NCBI GenBank assembly: GCA_944990035.1
Contig: CALYLX010000121.1
Coordinates: 248,001-312,000, forward strand
Length of the DNA stretch: 64,000 nucleotides
Direction of reading: 5' to 3'
Source of the DNA: Clitopilus passeckerianus
Lineage: Eukaryota; Basidiomycota; Agaricomycetes; Agaricales; Entolomataceae
Below, piece by piece: positions 39,766 to 50,455 of this stretch. Under the pieces are notes generated by a model. It was not told where the DNA came from. It saw only the letters and a list, made by a program, of their open reading frames with translations, and did not search any database. The position numbers were made by a program, and so were the translations under genes. Each line of letters begins with the position of its first letter. The stretch's first letter is position 1.

Positions 39766-39943
39766 TCATGACGCGGCAAACATTCTTATAATGCCTCTCA
39801 TTTGATGTAATTTTTAGGTTTACCCTCATTCTGTCCTTATATATATATCGTTGGAGTTGGGCATTGCAAGGCTCTCGCCAATCGTTACAGTAAACATCTT
39901 ATGTCCAGTAATATTTATCACTTAAATCCTCCTGCCCCGACGT

Positions 39944-42900
39944 TCAAGCTGATCGTGACCCCTCTGCAAGTGCTTGAGCGACACCACCCTTGGCCTTCTT
40001 AACCCTCTTCGTCCTCACTCTCTTCCCTTTATTGCCTTGCTCCTGCTCTCGTTGTTGGTTCCCCTGGGCCGACGTTGTGGCTTGCCGTGCTGGTTGTTTC
40101 CCTTTCCCCTTTGCAGCCTGCGCTTTCCGACGCTCTGCCCGCGCCTGTCCACGCACGATTTGCCTATTAATCGCCAGGAATGCTTTGCGCGTCTCGTTGT
40201 CCTTGTTTTCGTTAGGATTATAATATTCAGATGAGTATTGCCATAACCTAGAGTGGTTATATCAACCTCGTTGAATGTTACAATCAAGAAAACAAAGAGC
40301 TCACCAGTCCTCTTTGATATTAGTAACCGTCCGCATGTAAGGCTTCGTGGTGAAGACAAAAGAGTGAAATATAACCCATTCCGACTCCTCAGTTTTGGGT
40401 AGGACCGTAGACGGATGAAGGAAGGCTGTCTGCGAATGCAAATATTCAGAGATCAAAGTGGATATTCATGGAAGGGGCTTGAACAAACCGCTCCATCTCT
40501 GATCGTTTCGAAGGCAATTTTTGCCCTCTGGCCTCCTCTTCCCCTTCTTCCCCTCCTTCCGTTGCCGCCCTCCAAGTTGAGTGTTCCAAGCCTGTTCTGA
40601 GTAGAATTTCCGGCGGAGCTGTGAGCCATATCACTCAAGCCTTCGCTGTGCGCAACTTGAAGGAAGAATCCTGCCACAAGAGCTTTCCGCACATTTTCTC
40701 TTAAGCGTTCTCGGTTCCCTTCGTCGTCTGGAGAAAGTGCCGGTCCTATGAGGGACGTAGTATGTTCCCCAGTCGTAGTTTGAGGAGGCGCATAAGAAGA
40801 AACCAGGGGAATCCTCAATCTCTCCATGATCCGAACTAGTTGATTTCGTATGTTTTGCGCTTCTCTGAGCGCACGGACGGAGAGATACTTGGTCTTGCAC
40901 CATTCTTCGCGTTCGACCTCGTTCATATCGCCGGTTTCTAAACAAGACAAAAGAATACAGATCAGCGGTGAGCTGTGAGATATAAATTCAGCTTCCGTAC
41001 CAACAGTGTATGTGTCATATGCTTTAGCCAGAGTCAAATGGTCACTTTGACGGTCGGCAAAGAACTCTCTCTTTATATTATCGGCGGTATCTTGTTTATC
41101 ATACGGACGAACCCAGACATGAGGGGCTACAGTCAAAACCCCATTCAAACTTTGGTTTCGGATCGAAGAACAAGGAACATACCAGAAAGCATTGCTGCAA
41201 TGGTCACAATCTCTTGACTGCAACCAAATTCCGGGCTCTTGATGACCATTTTAGACAGCTGTGCCGGATTGAGCTTCAGCACAAATTATATCTAGGAAAG
41301 ATCCCACCTGCGGTTCCAAAGGAAATTGGACCATCTGTCGCCCCAAAGGGGTTGGCCTGTTATATTTATCGACTGCTCCCAAGTGCCTGAGGAGAGCTTG
41401 AGCACGTTTGAGAGTCCTGGGGTCCGGCTTGTCAATGTAGGGGAATGTAGTCGGGTCCTATAGAAATTATCGGTCGAAAGGACTCGGGAGATAGAACATG
41501 TGCCTACCCTGTAGCCAATTGTGGCAAGCATCAACACAAGCTCTCCCAGAGAAATCGTCTGCACCTCGGGGATTTCTCGTTCCGCCATTTCGTCGTATTC
41601 CTCCCGTGTGTAGAGCCTATAGCATTTCCCGTCCCTTGTACGTCCAGCCCTGCCTTTTCGTTGTTTCGCACTGGCCTTGCTGATTATTCGAACGGTATGC
41701 GTCTCGAGCCCAGATTCACTATCTGGGTCATAGATCCGTGGCTTGGCAAAGCCGGGATCGACGACATAGACGATACCGTCAATCGTCAGAGAGGTTTCCG
41801 CGATATTGGTTGCGATCACGACCTTACGGCCGGCCGGGCCATTGGGGCGTGGTGGGTGGTTATAAGTGGGCCTCTCCCATACGAGTTGCTGAAGATGATG
41901 CGGGAGATTGGAATAAAGCGATAGACAACAGAGAGGTCCATAGACATCAGGTTCCTGCTCCGCCAAGATATCCGCCTCTGCCTGGAGTACCGAACGGGCT
42001 TTTTCTATCTCTTCTTCTCCCGTGAGAAACACGAGGATATCGCCTTCGGGTTCCTCCTTGTGAATCTGGAGGACCTTTGCGACGGTAGCTTCAGGGTATG
42101 AGACCACCTGTTCGAGGGAATATTCAACGTCGACATTGTAGGCTCGGCCTGGGATTTCGAGGAGGAAGGGCTCGTTGGCACCGTAATATTCACTTAATTG
42201 TCTAGCGTCCATGGTTGCAGACATGATGACGAGCTTCAAATCTGGACGGCGCTCTAAGACCTTTTTCAGGGTGCCCATCAGAACATCCGTAGCAAGGGTG
42301 CGTTCATGAACTTCATCGAGGATGATCGTTGAGTACTTTGATAAGTCGGGGTCGTGCATCGCCTCGTGCAACAGCATACCATCCGTCATGAAGAGAAGGA
42401 AGGTAGACGTGGGGTCCCGCTTAGAGTCGAAGCGCACGGAATATCCTACTTGTTCACCCAAAGTGACTAGACAGAAGACCATAAGAGGCTTGTCAATGCC
42501 AATAACACATGATGCTCACCATCCATCTCATCGGCGACGCGTTTGGACGCGGCTGTGGCTGCGATACGGCGGGTTTGAGCACAGGCAATGATCTTGCCTT
42601 TCTTGTGCGGTAGATCAGCATACGCGACCAACTGAGGAATTCTATATTGATATTAGGAAATGTGCAAATGTAGGAGGAACCCTAAGCCCTTACTGTGTTG
42701 TTTTTCCTGTGCCCGTGTCACCGTGAACAATGACGACTTGGTGACTGTTGAACTGAAAAAACTTCAGTTGAGGTCGGGAAGTCCAGAAAATCTGTACTCA
42801 CGGCCTCGTAGAAGCTGTCCATGTATTCAAACACAGGCAGCTTCTTTCGTACGTCAAGCAATTTTCGCCCACGATATCTGCCTGACCATCTCTTGCTTGT

Positions 42901-43084
42901 GAACGGATTGACATGTTGCTCCTGCGGAACCAACATCAGATGCAAGTCGACACAACAGCTAACATCAACGTACCAGAGCTTGGAGTACTTGTGGCCCAGT
43001 GACTTCGCGAAAACTGAATCTCTCTAAAGGATCTCTTAATGGACCTTCAGGTCTAGGAATCCGAGTTACGCCGCGTTGTACCAT
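39944..43084 (-). CDS. DEAH/DExH-box RNA helicase, Prp43/DHX15-like
   Basis: An ATP-dependent RNA helicase of the DEAH family. Prp43/DHX15 releases the intron lariat from spent spliceosomes and works in ribosome maturation. It starts at the ATG at 43084 (MVQRGVTRIPRPEGPL). The NPFTSKRWSGRY and LPVFEYMDSFYEA words match the Prp43 N-terminus. Motif I is GDTGTGKTTQIPQ (split by an intron), motif II is DEVH (42306-42317) instead of DEAH, motif III is SAT, then LVFLTGEEEIE, VIATNIAETSLTIDG and QRKGRAGRTRDGKCY. The helicase-associated part shows LREAQNIRNQLVRIMERL, VRKALVAGFFLQVA, TAFLHPSTVL, EWVIFHSFVFTTKPYMRTV. An Arg/Gly-rich insertion (GRRGRRGRGG) precedes TIRDG, and a Lys/Arg/Gln-rich tail ends in ALAEGSRSA. 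Both are extensions relative to the yeast protein. It converges with the carboxypeptidase gene. Confidence 0.85.
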
Positions 43085-43556
43085 GGTAATGGAGGACAGT
43101 GAAGACACTGAAGAGGCGTCAGCCTCATGTAGCCAGCTTTATACCCCAAAACTGGCGCCTGTGGAAGTCTTCTTTGGGAGGGCATCGTGGGGTCAACAAC
43201 ACGGGGCCAGGCCCAGGACCGGCGATTGGACCTACAATGTGAGATGGGATCCACGATGTGAGACCAAGATTGCGCAATGTGCCGTGCATTCCATCCAGAT
43301 TTGGGTAAAAGTGTGATTGTTAAGGACCAGAAGCGGAAGATTGACGCTCAGAGGGGTGTGAGTAGAAGGCAGTGGCCAGGTCGGTGCCGCGGCGATGCAA
43401 CTTCCTATCAGAAACTAGCAATTCTACGTCAAAATTAACGTCTTTTCTTGGCTTCCACATCCTACAAGCTATCATGAAAAACGGAAAAGGACATGTTTAG
43501 GGGTCACATACAGCAAATGGCCCTTAAGCCAGCTCAAAGACAGTGCGTTGCGGATA
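43085..43556. other. Intergenic
   Basis: Lies between the helicase start and the end of the candidate small gene. No gene or RNA is recognised; it presumably holds the helicase promoter. Confidence 0.4.
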
Positions 43557-44034
43557 TCACTTGCTGCTCATTTTCGGCTCGAGGTGCCACGGATACCTTC
43601 CTAGTTTAGGGTCATATGAAATTGCATCCTTGTCAGGAAGGTGGTAAAGTGCTACATGTGAACGGCCTCGAGCAGACCAGTGGGTCCGGGCGCTACTTTT
43701 TGGTCGGAACCTGAGTGTAGTTGTCAGCTCCATTGTGCAAGAAGCCAAGATTTATTCGTATTTCAGCGTACCTTGGGTTGTCATATTCGCAGGGTATCAG
43801 AAACCTGGGCGCTTGCCAGTGGGTTGTCGACTGGAGCCTAGTGATAGATGATTGACTTCGAGAACTATCTTGACGCCTCGTGGCCTACAAAGAGATGCCT
43901 ATCACGCCGTTTATCAGGCATATGAGCTGAGCTGAGGTGGATATCGAGATTTTTATCAAATACACTTACGGTGCATTGCCCTCAACGGCGCATTTGGTGA
44001 TGATGATGAAGAGGACCACGGAGAGGATATCCAT
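43557..44034 (-). CDS. Candidate small secreted protein
   Basis: A hypothetical model on splice logic: exon 43970-44034, intron 43838-43969, exon 43772-43837, intron 43711-43771, exon 43557-43710. Together they give 94 aa. The N-terminus MDILSVVLFIIITKCAVEG looks like a signal peptide. The rest is rich in Arg, His, Ser, Tyr and Trp (THWSARGRSHVALYHLPDKD, PWHLEPKMSSK) and has two Cys. No family was recognised. Exon 1 ends in GCACC before a GTAAGT donor, the same ending seen in the tandem repeats at 45.7, 46.5 and 46.9 kb, so this may be the last and best preserved unit of that array. Expression is unknown; the model is tentative. Confidence 0.3.
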
Positions 44035-44216
44035 CGTCCCGACGAGCAAAGTTTTCTTCTCACGCTTTGAGCACTGTCAATGTCGGTTAACTCCTGCCCA
44101 TCTTGGCCAGAAATCAGGAAGTTCAGGTTCTGTCCCAATAACTTGTTCATGTGGTCATTAAAGTCACCCTTGATTGTGCTTTTATCTACTCCTACATTTG
44201 CACTACATCTACTGGG

Positions 44217-44699
44217 TCATCCGTCTGAGTTCGTACCAGCTCCTCCGAGTCCAACTTCCGTTCCTTTCAAGTTCCACTCGCTCATCAACACCATCTCGCG
44301 CCTGTTACTCCATCCAATCCGAGGGGCATGATGCAGCCACCAATAGGTGTGATAGAAACGGACGTCTTCAGTGCAGTTTTTTAAGTCCGTCATCAAGAAT
44401 TGCGGCCAGTGATTTTGATACCAAATGAATGTGAGTGAGCCTGTGCTCGTCGAGTTCGTGGCAAGAAATGTGTGATAGTATCCGCAAAAGAAAGTGAGAT
44501 AGTTTGTGTGGCCTGAATTCTTGACGTTGGCTACTCGAGACGGAGGAGGAAGGTGTACTTGATTTGATGTTTCAAGAGAACGCTGGCCGCAGATGCTTGA
44601 AGAAGTGCGGGAGCAGTGGTCACCCCGAGGGTACGAGAGAAGGACGAACGGGCTTGCAATCACTTGGGAGAATCCGACGATGGCCAGAAGAGGCTTCAT
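44217..44699 (-). CDS. Hypothetical secreted protein ORF in the array
   Basis: An unspliced frame of 160 codons from the ATG at 44699. The start MKPLLAIVGFSQVIASPF looks like a signal peptide. Further on there are aromatic and Thr/Ser-rich words (NYLTFFCGYYHTFLATNSTS, SLTFIWYQNHWPQF). Its first bases resemble the starts of the other array units (CTGGCCATCGTCG here, CTGGCTATCGTCG near 46.67 kb), and its YHTF words overlap diverged copies of the array motif. It may be coding, or a relic that happens to stay open. No family was recognised. Confidence 0.25.
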   Translation of the reverse strand: MKPLLAIVGFSQVIASPFVLLSYPRGDHCSRTSSSICGQRSLETSNQVHLPPPSRVANVKNSGHTNYLTFFCGYYHTFLATNSTSTGSLTFIWYQNHWPQFLMTDLKNCTEDVRFYHTYWWLHHAPRIGWSNRREMVLMSEWNLKGTEVGLGGAGTNSDG

Positions 44700-45709
44700 G
44701 GTAGTCCTGCAAGTTCAAGGGCAGTGAAAGCCTCCTAGTGAGGCAGGCGGCTCGTAAATAGGATCCGGAAAGGCTGAAATCTGACGGATGGCGGCGAGAG
44801 CGAGAGCGAAGGCAGAGGCAACGCGGAGTGCAGATGATCCTTGAAGAGTAGCGAAGAAGATAAGGCATTCAATGCGGAAGAGCATGCAAGGAGGTGGCTT
44901 TAAGGTATTCTTGATGCTGTTTGGGCCGAGCGATCTAGCCTCGGGCATAGAGAAGGTGTAGAGCGAGTACCCTCTCCGAACAATCCTATTCCCCAAAGAT
45001 GACATGAGCCTTGATGATCCCGAAGACTATGAAGGACGAAGTGCCAGTGAATCACAGTTTGAATCCCGATTGGACCTGATGAGGTTGATCCCGTTGGACG
45101 GCGAAGATGACCGATGCCAAAGATGTCCTCCGGACGAAGCTTCACATGCCGATGAACTTGATGAACTCGAAGAAGTGATGCATCCCCGTCCTTTCGTGCG
45201 TAGCAGAACAAAGCTGTTTCGCGCCATGACCACTCGTCGCGGGAAACTTGTGGCCATGGGTGTTTGGAGTGGTGATGTGAGCTCGTGAAGATCAATCGAA
45301 GTTGAATGGGATGATTGTAGGGAAATGCATGGATGTGACTGGGATCAATGAATACGCTGCTTGTGCCTGTCAAGCCTGAAAGTAGTTGATCAATGAGCTT
45401 GGAAATTGGAATACAGGAGACAGAATCGCTCACCTTTTTCGCGCTGAACTCTTGGCTGTTGCCGCCCTCCGTGTCGCCTACGCCCTCTATTTGATGACTG
45501 TTGTGATTTCTGACTGCCCCTCAGCTCCGAATCCTCCAGGAATGCTCCTCGTGTCCTCATGACTCCGACCACCATCATCCCCACACCTGCTCCAGACTTT
45601 TCCTAATTCTACAACTACTCTACCGACTACAGCTACAGCTACTTTCGCACCGCGCCTCGATCTATTGTATAACGTGTCAGGGTAAGAGCACAGGAATGAT
45701 AATAATGTT

Positions 45710-46971
45710 GCTTACGGTGCTTCTTCCCCAAATATACGAAATTGAAAATTTGAAATGAATGTGTGGTAGATATGCTTCTTCGTCGCCCCGAAATGCAAAT
45801 GAGTGTATGATAGTAGCTGGGTGTCGTCGAAAACGAGAGTGCCGTAGGCTTGACCGAAAATGGTAGCAAGCAACAATGTCGAGAGATGGCATCCCATGGC
45901 AGAGACGAGAAGCGGAGGATTGTCAGAAAGGTCGGGATCGGGATTGAGGAAAGAAGGCGAAGGAACTCTTGAGGAAGAGGACTTTTGGATGGCCTGACGA
46001 TGATGACGGTTCGGAGGAAATGGAAGGTTGGTCCATTGAATACGAAGAGTTGCAGATGGGCTGGGCGTCTCATGAAGAGGAGACGGCGAGGAGCGAGCAT
46101 CGGTGAACAATGACGTAGTCGATCATACCCAGCGGCACCGAACCCGGAGATGATCCTCTGGCTGTACACGACCAAACTCTTGACTTGGCATGCATCCCAT
46201 CTCGAGGCATGGGCGGCTGAGAGTAGCGGAGGGTTGAGTTATGCTTGTTCTGGCCATGCGATAACCTGCGCCCGATTTGGAGAATAGTCTGACGCGCTGG
46301 GAAGCGTTTGGCTGACTTGACTCGTTGCAGAGGTGGAGGTGGCCAGAAAAAAGAAAGGCGTTATCTGAGACCCCTCGAGGCGGAGAACGAATGAGACCAT
46401 CTTCTTGACCGATCTATTCTCCACATTTTATCAGGCAGATCCTTTAGGTTCAGAAAGAGTACTGCTTACGGTGTTTTCCACGTCAAAGGGCGCGCCGATG
46501 ATCATACTTGAAACGAATGTGTGATAGAGTTGGTTGGTGACGGCTCGAGATTCCAAATGAGTGTGTGGTAGTCTTGATCAAAGAACGAGCGTATGGTAGA
46601 AACTGTGTAGCGAAAGGGCCCAAAGCTTTTAAGAGAGGCCGACGATGCTGATGGCGCCAGCGACGATAGCCAGATGCTATTACTTCGTGACCGTGCCTTA
46701 TGAGGAGAAGGTGATGGGAGGGACGACATTGAAGTGAGCCCTTAAAGGTTGGCGGAAGGGTAGTTGAAATTGTGCATCCAACATTGCTTGTATGTGTGCA
46801 CCGCCCCACGATCTGTTCATGTTATTGGTCAGAGTCGAATCCTTAAAATCAGAGCAAAAGTTGCTTACGGTGCGTTCCCCCTCAACGTCGGAAACAAATG
46901 ACACATTCTTGAAATGAATGTGTGGTAGGATGTTTGATGATCGCCCAAGAGTCCAAAGGAGTGTGAGATAG
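45710..46971 (-). repeat. Tandem repeat units with paired motif and splice-donor-like site
   Basis: Three units share a layout. On the plus strand each shows GCTTACGGTG (a minus-strand CACC|GTAAGC donor) at 45710, 46464 and 46863. About 37-43 bp on there is a 17-18-mer GAAAYGAATGTGTGRTAG (45752-45769, 46510-46527, 46911-46928). A second related copy, consensus CAAAKGAGTGTRWGRTAG, starts 43-44 bp later (45796, 46554, 46954). A weaker pair occurs at 44463-44502. Unit spacing is about 400 and 760 bp. The units do not keep one reading frame, so they are either decayed coding exons or non-coding. Homology is visible by eye well beyond the short motif. Confidence 0.7.
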
Positions 46972-47734
46972 AGTTATCGTCGAAAATGAGCATGTGGGTA
47001 GGTCTGTGCAATGGAATAACATAGGGTCGAAAGAGTCGATGATGCTGCTGATGGCGCCAGCAACACTGTCGAGATGCCATTCCCCCAACACTTTCCATGG
47101 TGGCGCCCGTGGATGGTGTTGGGGGAGCGGCCTGGTAAAGCGAGCGCATCCAAGGGGGAAAGGAGCTGTTGCAAAGGAGTATCAGGCGGGAAACGGCGAC
47201 GGAGCTGAGTCGCTGATGCATCCGCAGGATTCTTGTTGACCGATCTTGCGATGCTGTTTGACCCAGAGGGATACTTAGCTGATCCATACTCCTATACATC
47301 TAGTCAGTAGACGCAGAGACAATGCACGGAATAAGTCATACCTTTTGCCCGTGGATGAGCTCGGCCTGACCAAAAACTCTGCCAATCCTTTGGCCCACCA
47401 CTGCCTTCTCCACTCGCGTATGCTCCGGCTTCTTCTTCTACCTCAAAACCTCCCCAGTATTCGGACCCGACCTCCTCCTCGACTACTCCAACACCCGCCA
47501 GAGCCTCATCACCATACTGCTGACGTCTCATCAACCCTGGAACTCCACTTCCGGCCCACCCCCCGTCGTTTCCTACGTCTTGCCGTGCCGACCCATCGTC
47601 TAGTTGCACCTTGGCAAGCCACCCGCCACTCCCACCACAAGTCGATATGTCCGAGAAAAAGCAAAGCACAAGTGGAGGCACGAATTTTCGAATCTACCGG
47701 AGCGTCAGTGTGTGTGCGTATGTAAAAATGAGAT

Positions 47735-48379
47735 CACATACCATGCCTCCGAAAACGAAACAAAAAAAAAACAGAAAAACAACAAGAAAACAAGAAACAA
47801 AAAAGAGGCCGTGACTGCGGGGCTCATGGTTCTCCCGCTCCACAGAGAGTTCAACTCGTTTGAGCGAACTCTAATAACCGTGGAATAGATGAAGCATTGA
47901 TGGAGGCAAGTTCAGAAGGATCTGAGCAAATTGTTAACATCCGAGTGAAGTTGGAAATATCATACGACGTACCATGCCTCCAAAAAGAAAAGGGTCGTCA
48001 TAATCGCGGGGCATACTATTAGTTGCGCCCCCAAGTTCGCAGAGTTCTACTCGTTTGAGCGAACCCTGAACGGGTGGAGGCTAATTCGACGGAATCTAGT
48101 AGATGGTCAGTATCTGAGCGAGTAAGTGAGAGAACACGTACCTTGCCTCCACTCACAAGAACCTCCACAAACGCGGGACTCCTCGCCGTTCCCCGCCTTG
48201 AGAGTTCGCATCTTCCGACCGAACTCTCCACCCTCCACTATTTTCGACCTTCCATGCGCCCATCCCTCCCCGTACTTCACTCCTATCACCCCCCCCTCCA
48301 CTCCTGCCCGGGTCAGCCAACTTTCATGAGACCGTCAGTGTCCGTTCGCGAAAGAATGAAATTCACATACCGGGCCCCC
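47735..48379 (-). repeat. Second tandem repeat family beside the first
   Basis: A plus-strand motif CACRTACCWTGCCTCC (minus: exon-like GGAGGCAWG before GTAYGTG, a donor) recurs at 47735-47750, 47965-47981, 48135-48150 and, weaker, 48364-48379. The spacing is about 170-230 bp. Between them a partly palindromic element, GAGTTC then 12-14 bases then GAACTCT-like, recurs at 47847-47870, 48042-48064 and 48202-48227. A related donor-like site lies near 47336. An A-rich tract (plus strand) at 47755-47810 sits inside one unit. No single frame is kept across units. Confidence 0.65.
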
Positions 48380-48559
48380 GAAATTGCCCGCCTGGGAACC
48401 GTCTGAACCTTCCCTCTAACCTCATCCTTCCCCTTTCAACCACTACCAAGAGAAAAAAGCAAAAGAAAAAACCTAGAGGGGAGGTTAGTGCATAAATGGA
48501 CTACGCTAAATCACACTACACTATGCTACTATACGTTACCCGATATTACGAACGCGAAA

Positions 48560-48935
48560 CAACCTGTCAATGTCAGCGATACAAACGGCGAGGTCATAGC
48601 GAGAAAGATCACCGTGAAAGTCTTGAAGAGAACCTTGAAGCCTGTAACGTTATGTAAGTAGATATATTGCCGAAGAAATTGAAGCTTAGAGTGGTTAGCG
48701 TGGGGTGATCGGCATTGACCTTTCCTCGGCGTGCAGCTGGCCTTGTTTCTACTCGCCCTAGTAGAAAGAGCGAAAAATCAGCGACCGATGCGACCTGATA
48801 TCAGCGAAAGAAACTTAGCTTCACATGGCCAGTCCCAGCGAGGCGGTCGTTGAGACGAAGAGAGCGGCGACAGCGAGGTCTAAAGAGGCAGTAGTGAGCA
48901 TGAGAGATGATGATGAAGGACTCACCGAGATGAGA
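48560..48935 (-). other. Possible signal-peptide-like first exons at the array's upstream end
   Basis: Downstream of the TATA box the minus strand reads MLTTASLDLAVAALFVSTTA from an ATG near 48900. It can be spliced on (donor after GLGLA, acceptor before a MASRNK-like stretch) to a second hydrophobic stretch, TFTVIFLAMTSPFVSL. The word DLAV recurs at the same relative place. This could be the 5' part of a gene crossing the array. The splice choices are mine and not unique, so I do not call a CDS. Confidence 0.25.
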
Positions 48936-48962
48936 ATGGGGAGTAAGAGACGCAACCTCCCT

Positions 48963-48975
48963 CCCTATTTATATT
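48963..48975 (-). promoter_or_regulatory. TATA box at the upstream end of the array
   Basis: AATATAAATAGGG on the minus strand, one of the best TATA matches in the window. It faces the repeat array and sits about 60-70 bp before the first hydrophobic open frame. It supports minus-strand transcription into the array. Confidence 0.45.
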
Positions 48976-50455
48976 CCTAGGCCTCGCCTAAGTTTGTATC
49001 TGTATGTCTTGCGCGACCAATATTTGTGTTTCCCGCCAGGATTTGTTTACATCCCCCGCCCGAGAGCAAAGACGGGACGCGATTTCAAGCACGTGACCGA
49101 GCGCGTCTCGTAATCACGTCACGCGGCTGACGAGCACTGCCACTGACCCTGAAAGAATGCAGAACCTCAGGCTCGTGCAGGACGACAGCCTCGGGTGCTG
49201 GGAGGGAGGCTCAAAACAGCGAAGGAATTGGAAGGAAGAGGCACTAAGCTTTTATGTCAGCCACATGGGATGCATTCAGGTGCAGGAAGGAATACCTTTG
49301 TTCAAGTTACCATCGATACCTCTCCAAAGTGGCAGTGACGACTCGTTGCAAACTCGTTGAGAGTTCCTCATAAGTTCCTATTACCTGCAAGATCAGAGGC
49401 AGCTAAATTTGCCAGTAGTTGATCTGCTTAAGAAATCCAATTCTACCTCATGTATGGCCCGTGAAGTCAGCTAGGGAGGGTCAGGTAGGTCTAGAATGTT
49501 TGCCACGATACCAGGATGAAAATCTCTTGATCTCTCATCTATTCATAGTGAAGGGTTCTGTCATTAACAACGACCTCTTCCCAGAGATTTTCATCAGGTT
49601 GGCCGGAAGTAGATGCAGGAATAAGTGCCTCAAGGGCACTGAGACCCAGCGTTCATTTTAAGTATGTTGCGTTGGTGAAGCAGGACCTTGTCAATGTGTG
49701 GCCCGAACTCAGTATTAGAGAAGAAGGGTTCATATCCAGCCGTGGCCTATTTCCTCCAGTCAAATTTATATGTGGCCAGTCTGTTCTTAAACTAGCACCG
49801 AGTTTCTGAGCTTCGAGTCCAGAGAGACGTCGATGACATGGAATGATTTCGCAAGAGCATGATACAATTCGGGAATTTTCCTGTTTAGAGGTTCCTTGAA
49901 GATATGAGGTCAAGGTGAGATCCGATTCCAATATGTGAGGATAAGACATGTTCAACGAGTTGTCATTACAGACATTATGATGGTTCAGGTCAAAGTTTGC
50001 CGAGGCACATTCTTGGACGATTGTGGCTCAATGATCCAACTGTATACTCACATCATGATCATAAAACGGACAGCATCTCCAAATCAATGGTGCAGACGAC
50101 TAGCCTCTGAATTACGTGCACGCTTTCACTCAAAATCAAGAGTGCAAGCAACTAAACTAAGGGTGAAGTACTGGTCTCTCGGCTCTCCGATGCTTCACAA
50201 AGGCGTTGTGAATCGTGAATATTTGAATCGTATCTGCCCAAGGTTCTCAACAGGTCACCACGAGACTGAGAATGGTTTAAGATAGTTATTATGCCTAATT
50301 TTAAATACAGGAGAATGTTTCTCATTGAATAATACTACAAAAAGATGGTGCCAAAGATCGTGTTGTACAAATACATCTCATCTTCCACGATAATATGATA
50401 ATAGACGCCTTCAAGGACACGATTTAGGATGTCAGCCAGCCCACTTGCACTGACA
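48976..50455. other. Intergenic, nothing recognised
   Basis: About 1.5 kb without a family match. Minus and plus frames of 60-116 codons (for example 49935-50285 plus) have no motif. No tRNA or repeat was seen. Confidence 0.45.

Noticed and set aside
45004..45288. Plus-strand 94-codon acidic frame starting MSLDDPEDYEGR
   Set aside because: It has a real ATG and a protein-like composition, but no family, no splice partners, and it lies antisense inside the repeat array, so I did not call it.
44900..45433. Minus-strand 177-codon frame inside the array region
   Set aside because: The frame mimics the complement of the acidic plus frame (His/Ser-rich), has no motif, and no agreement with the neighbouring array units.
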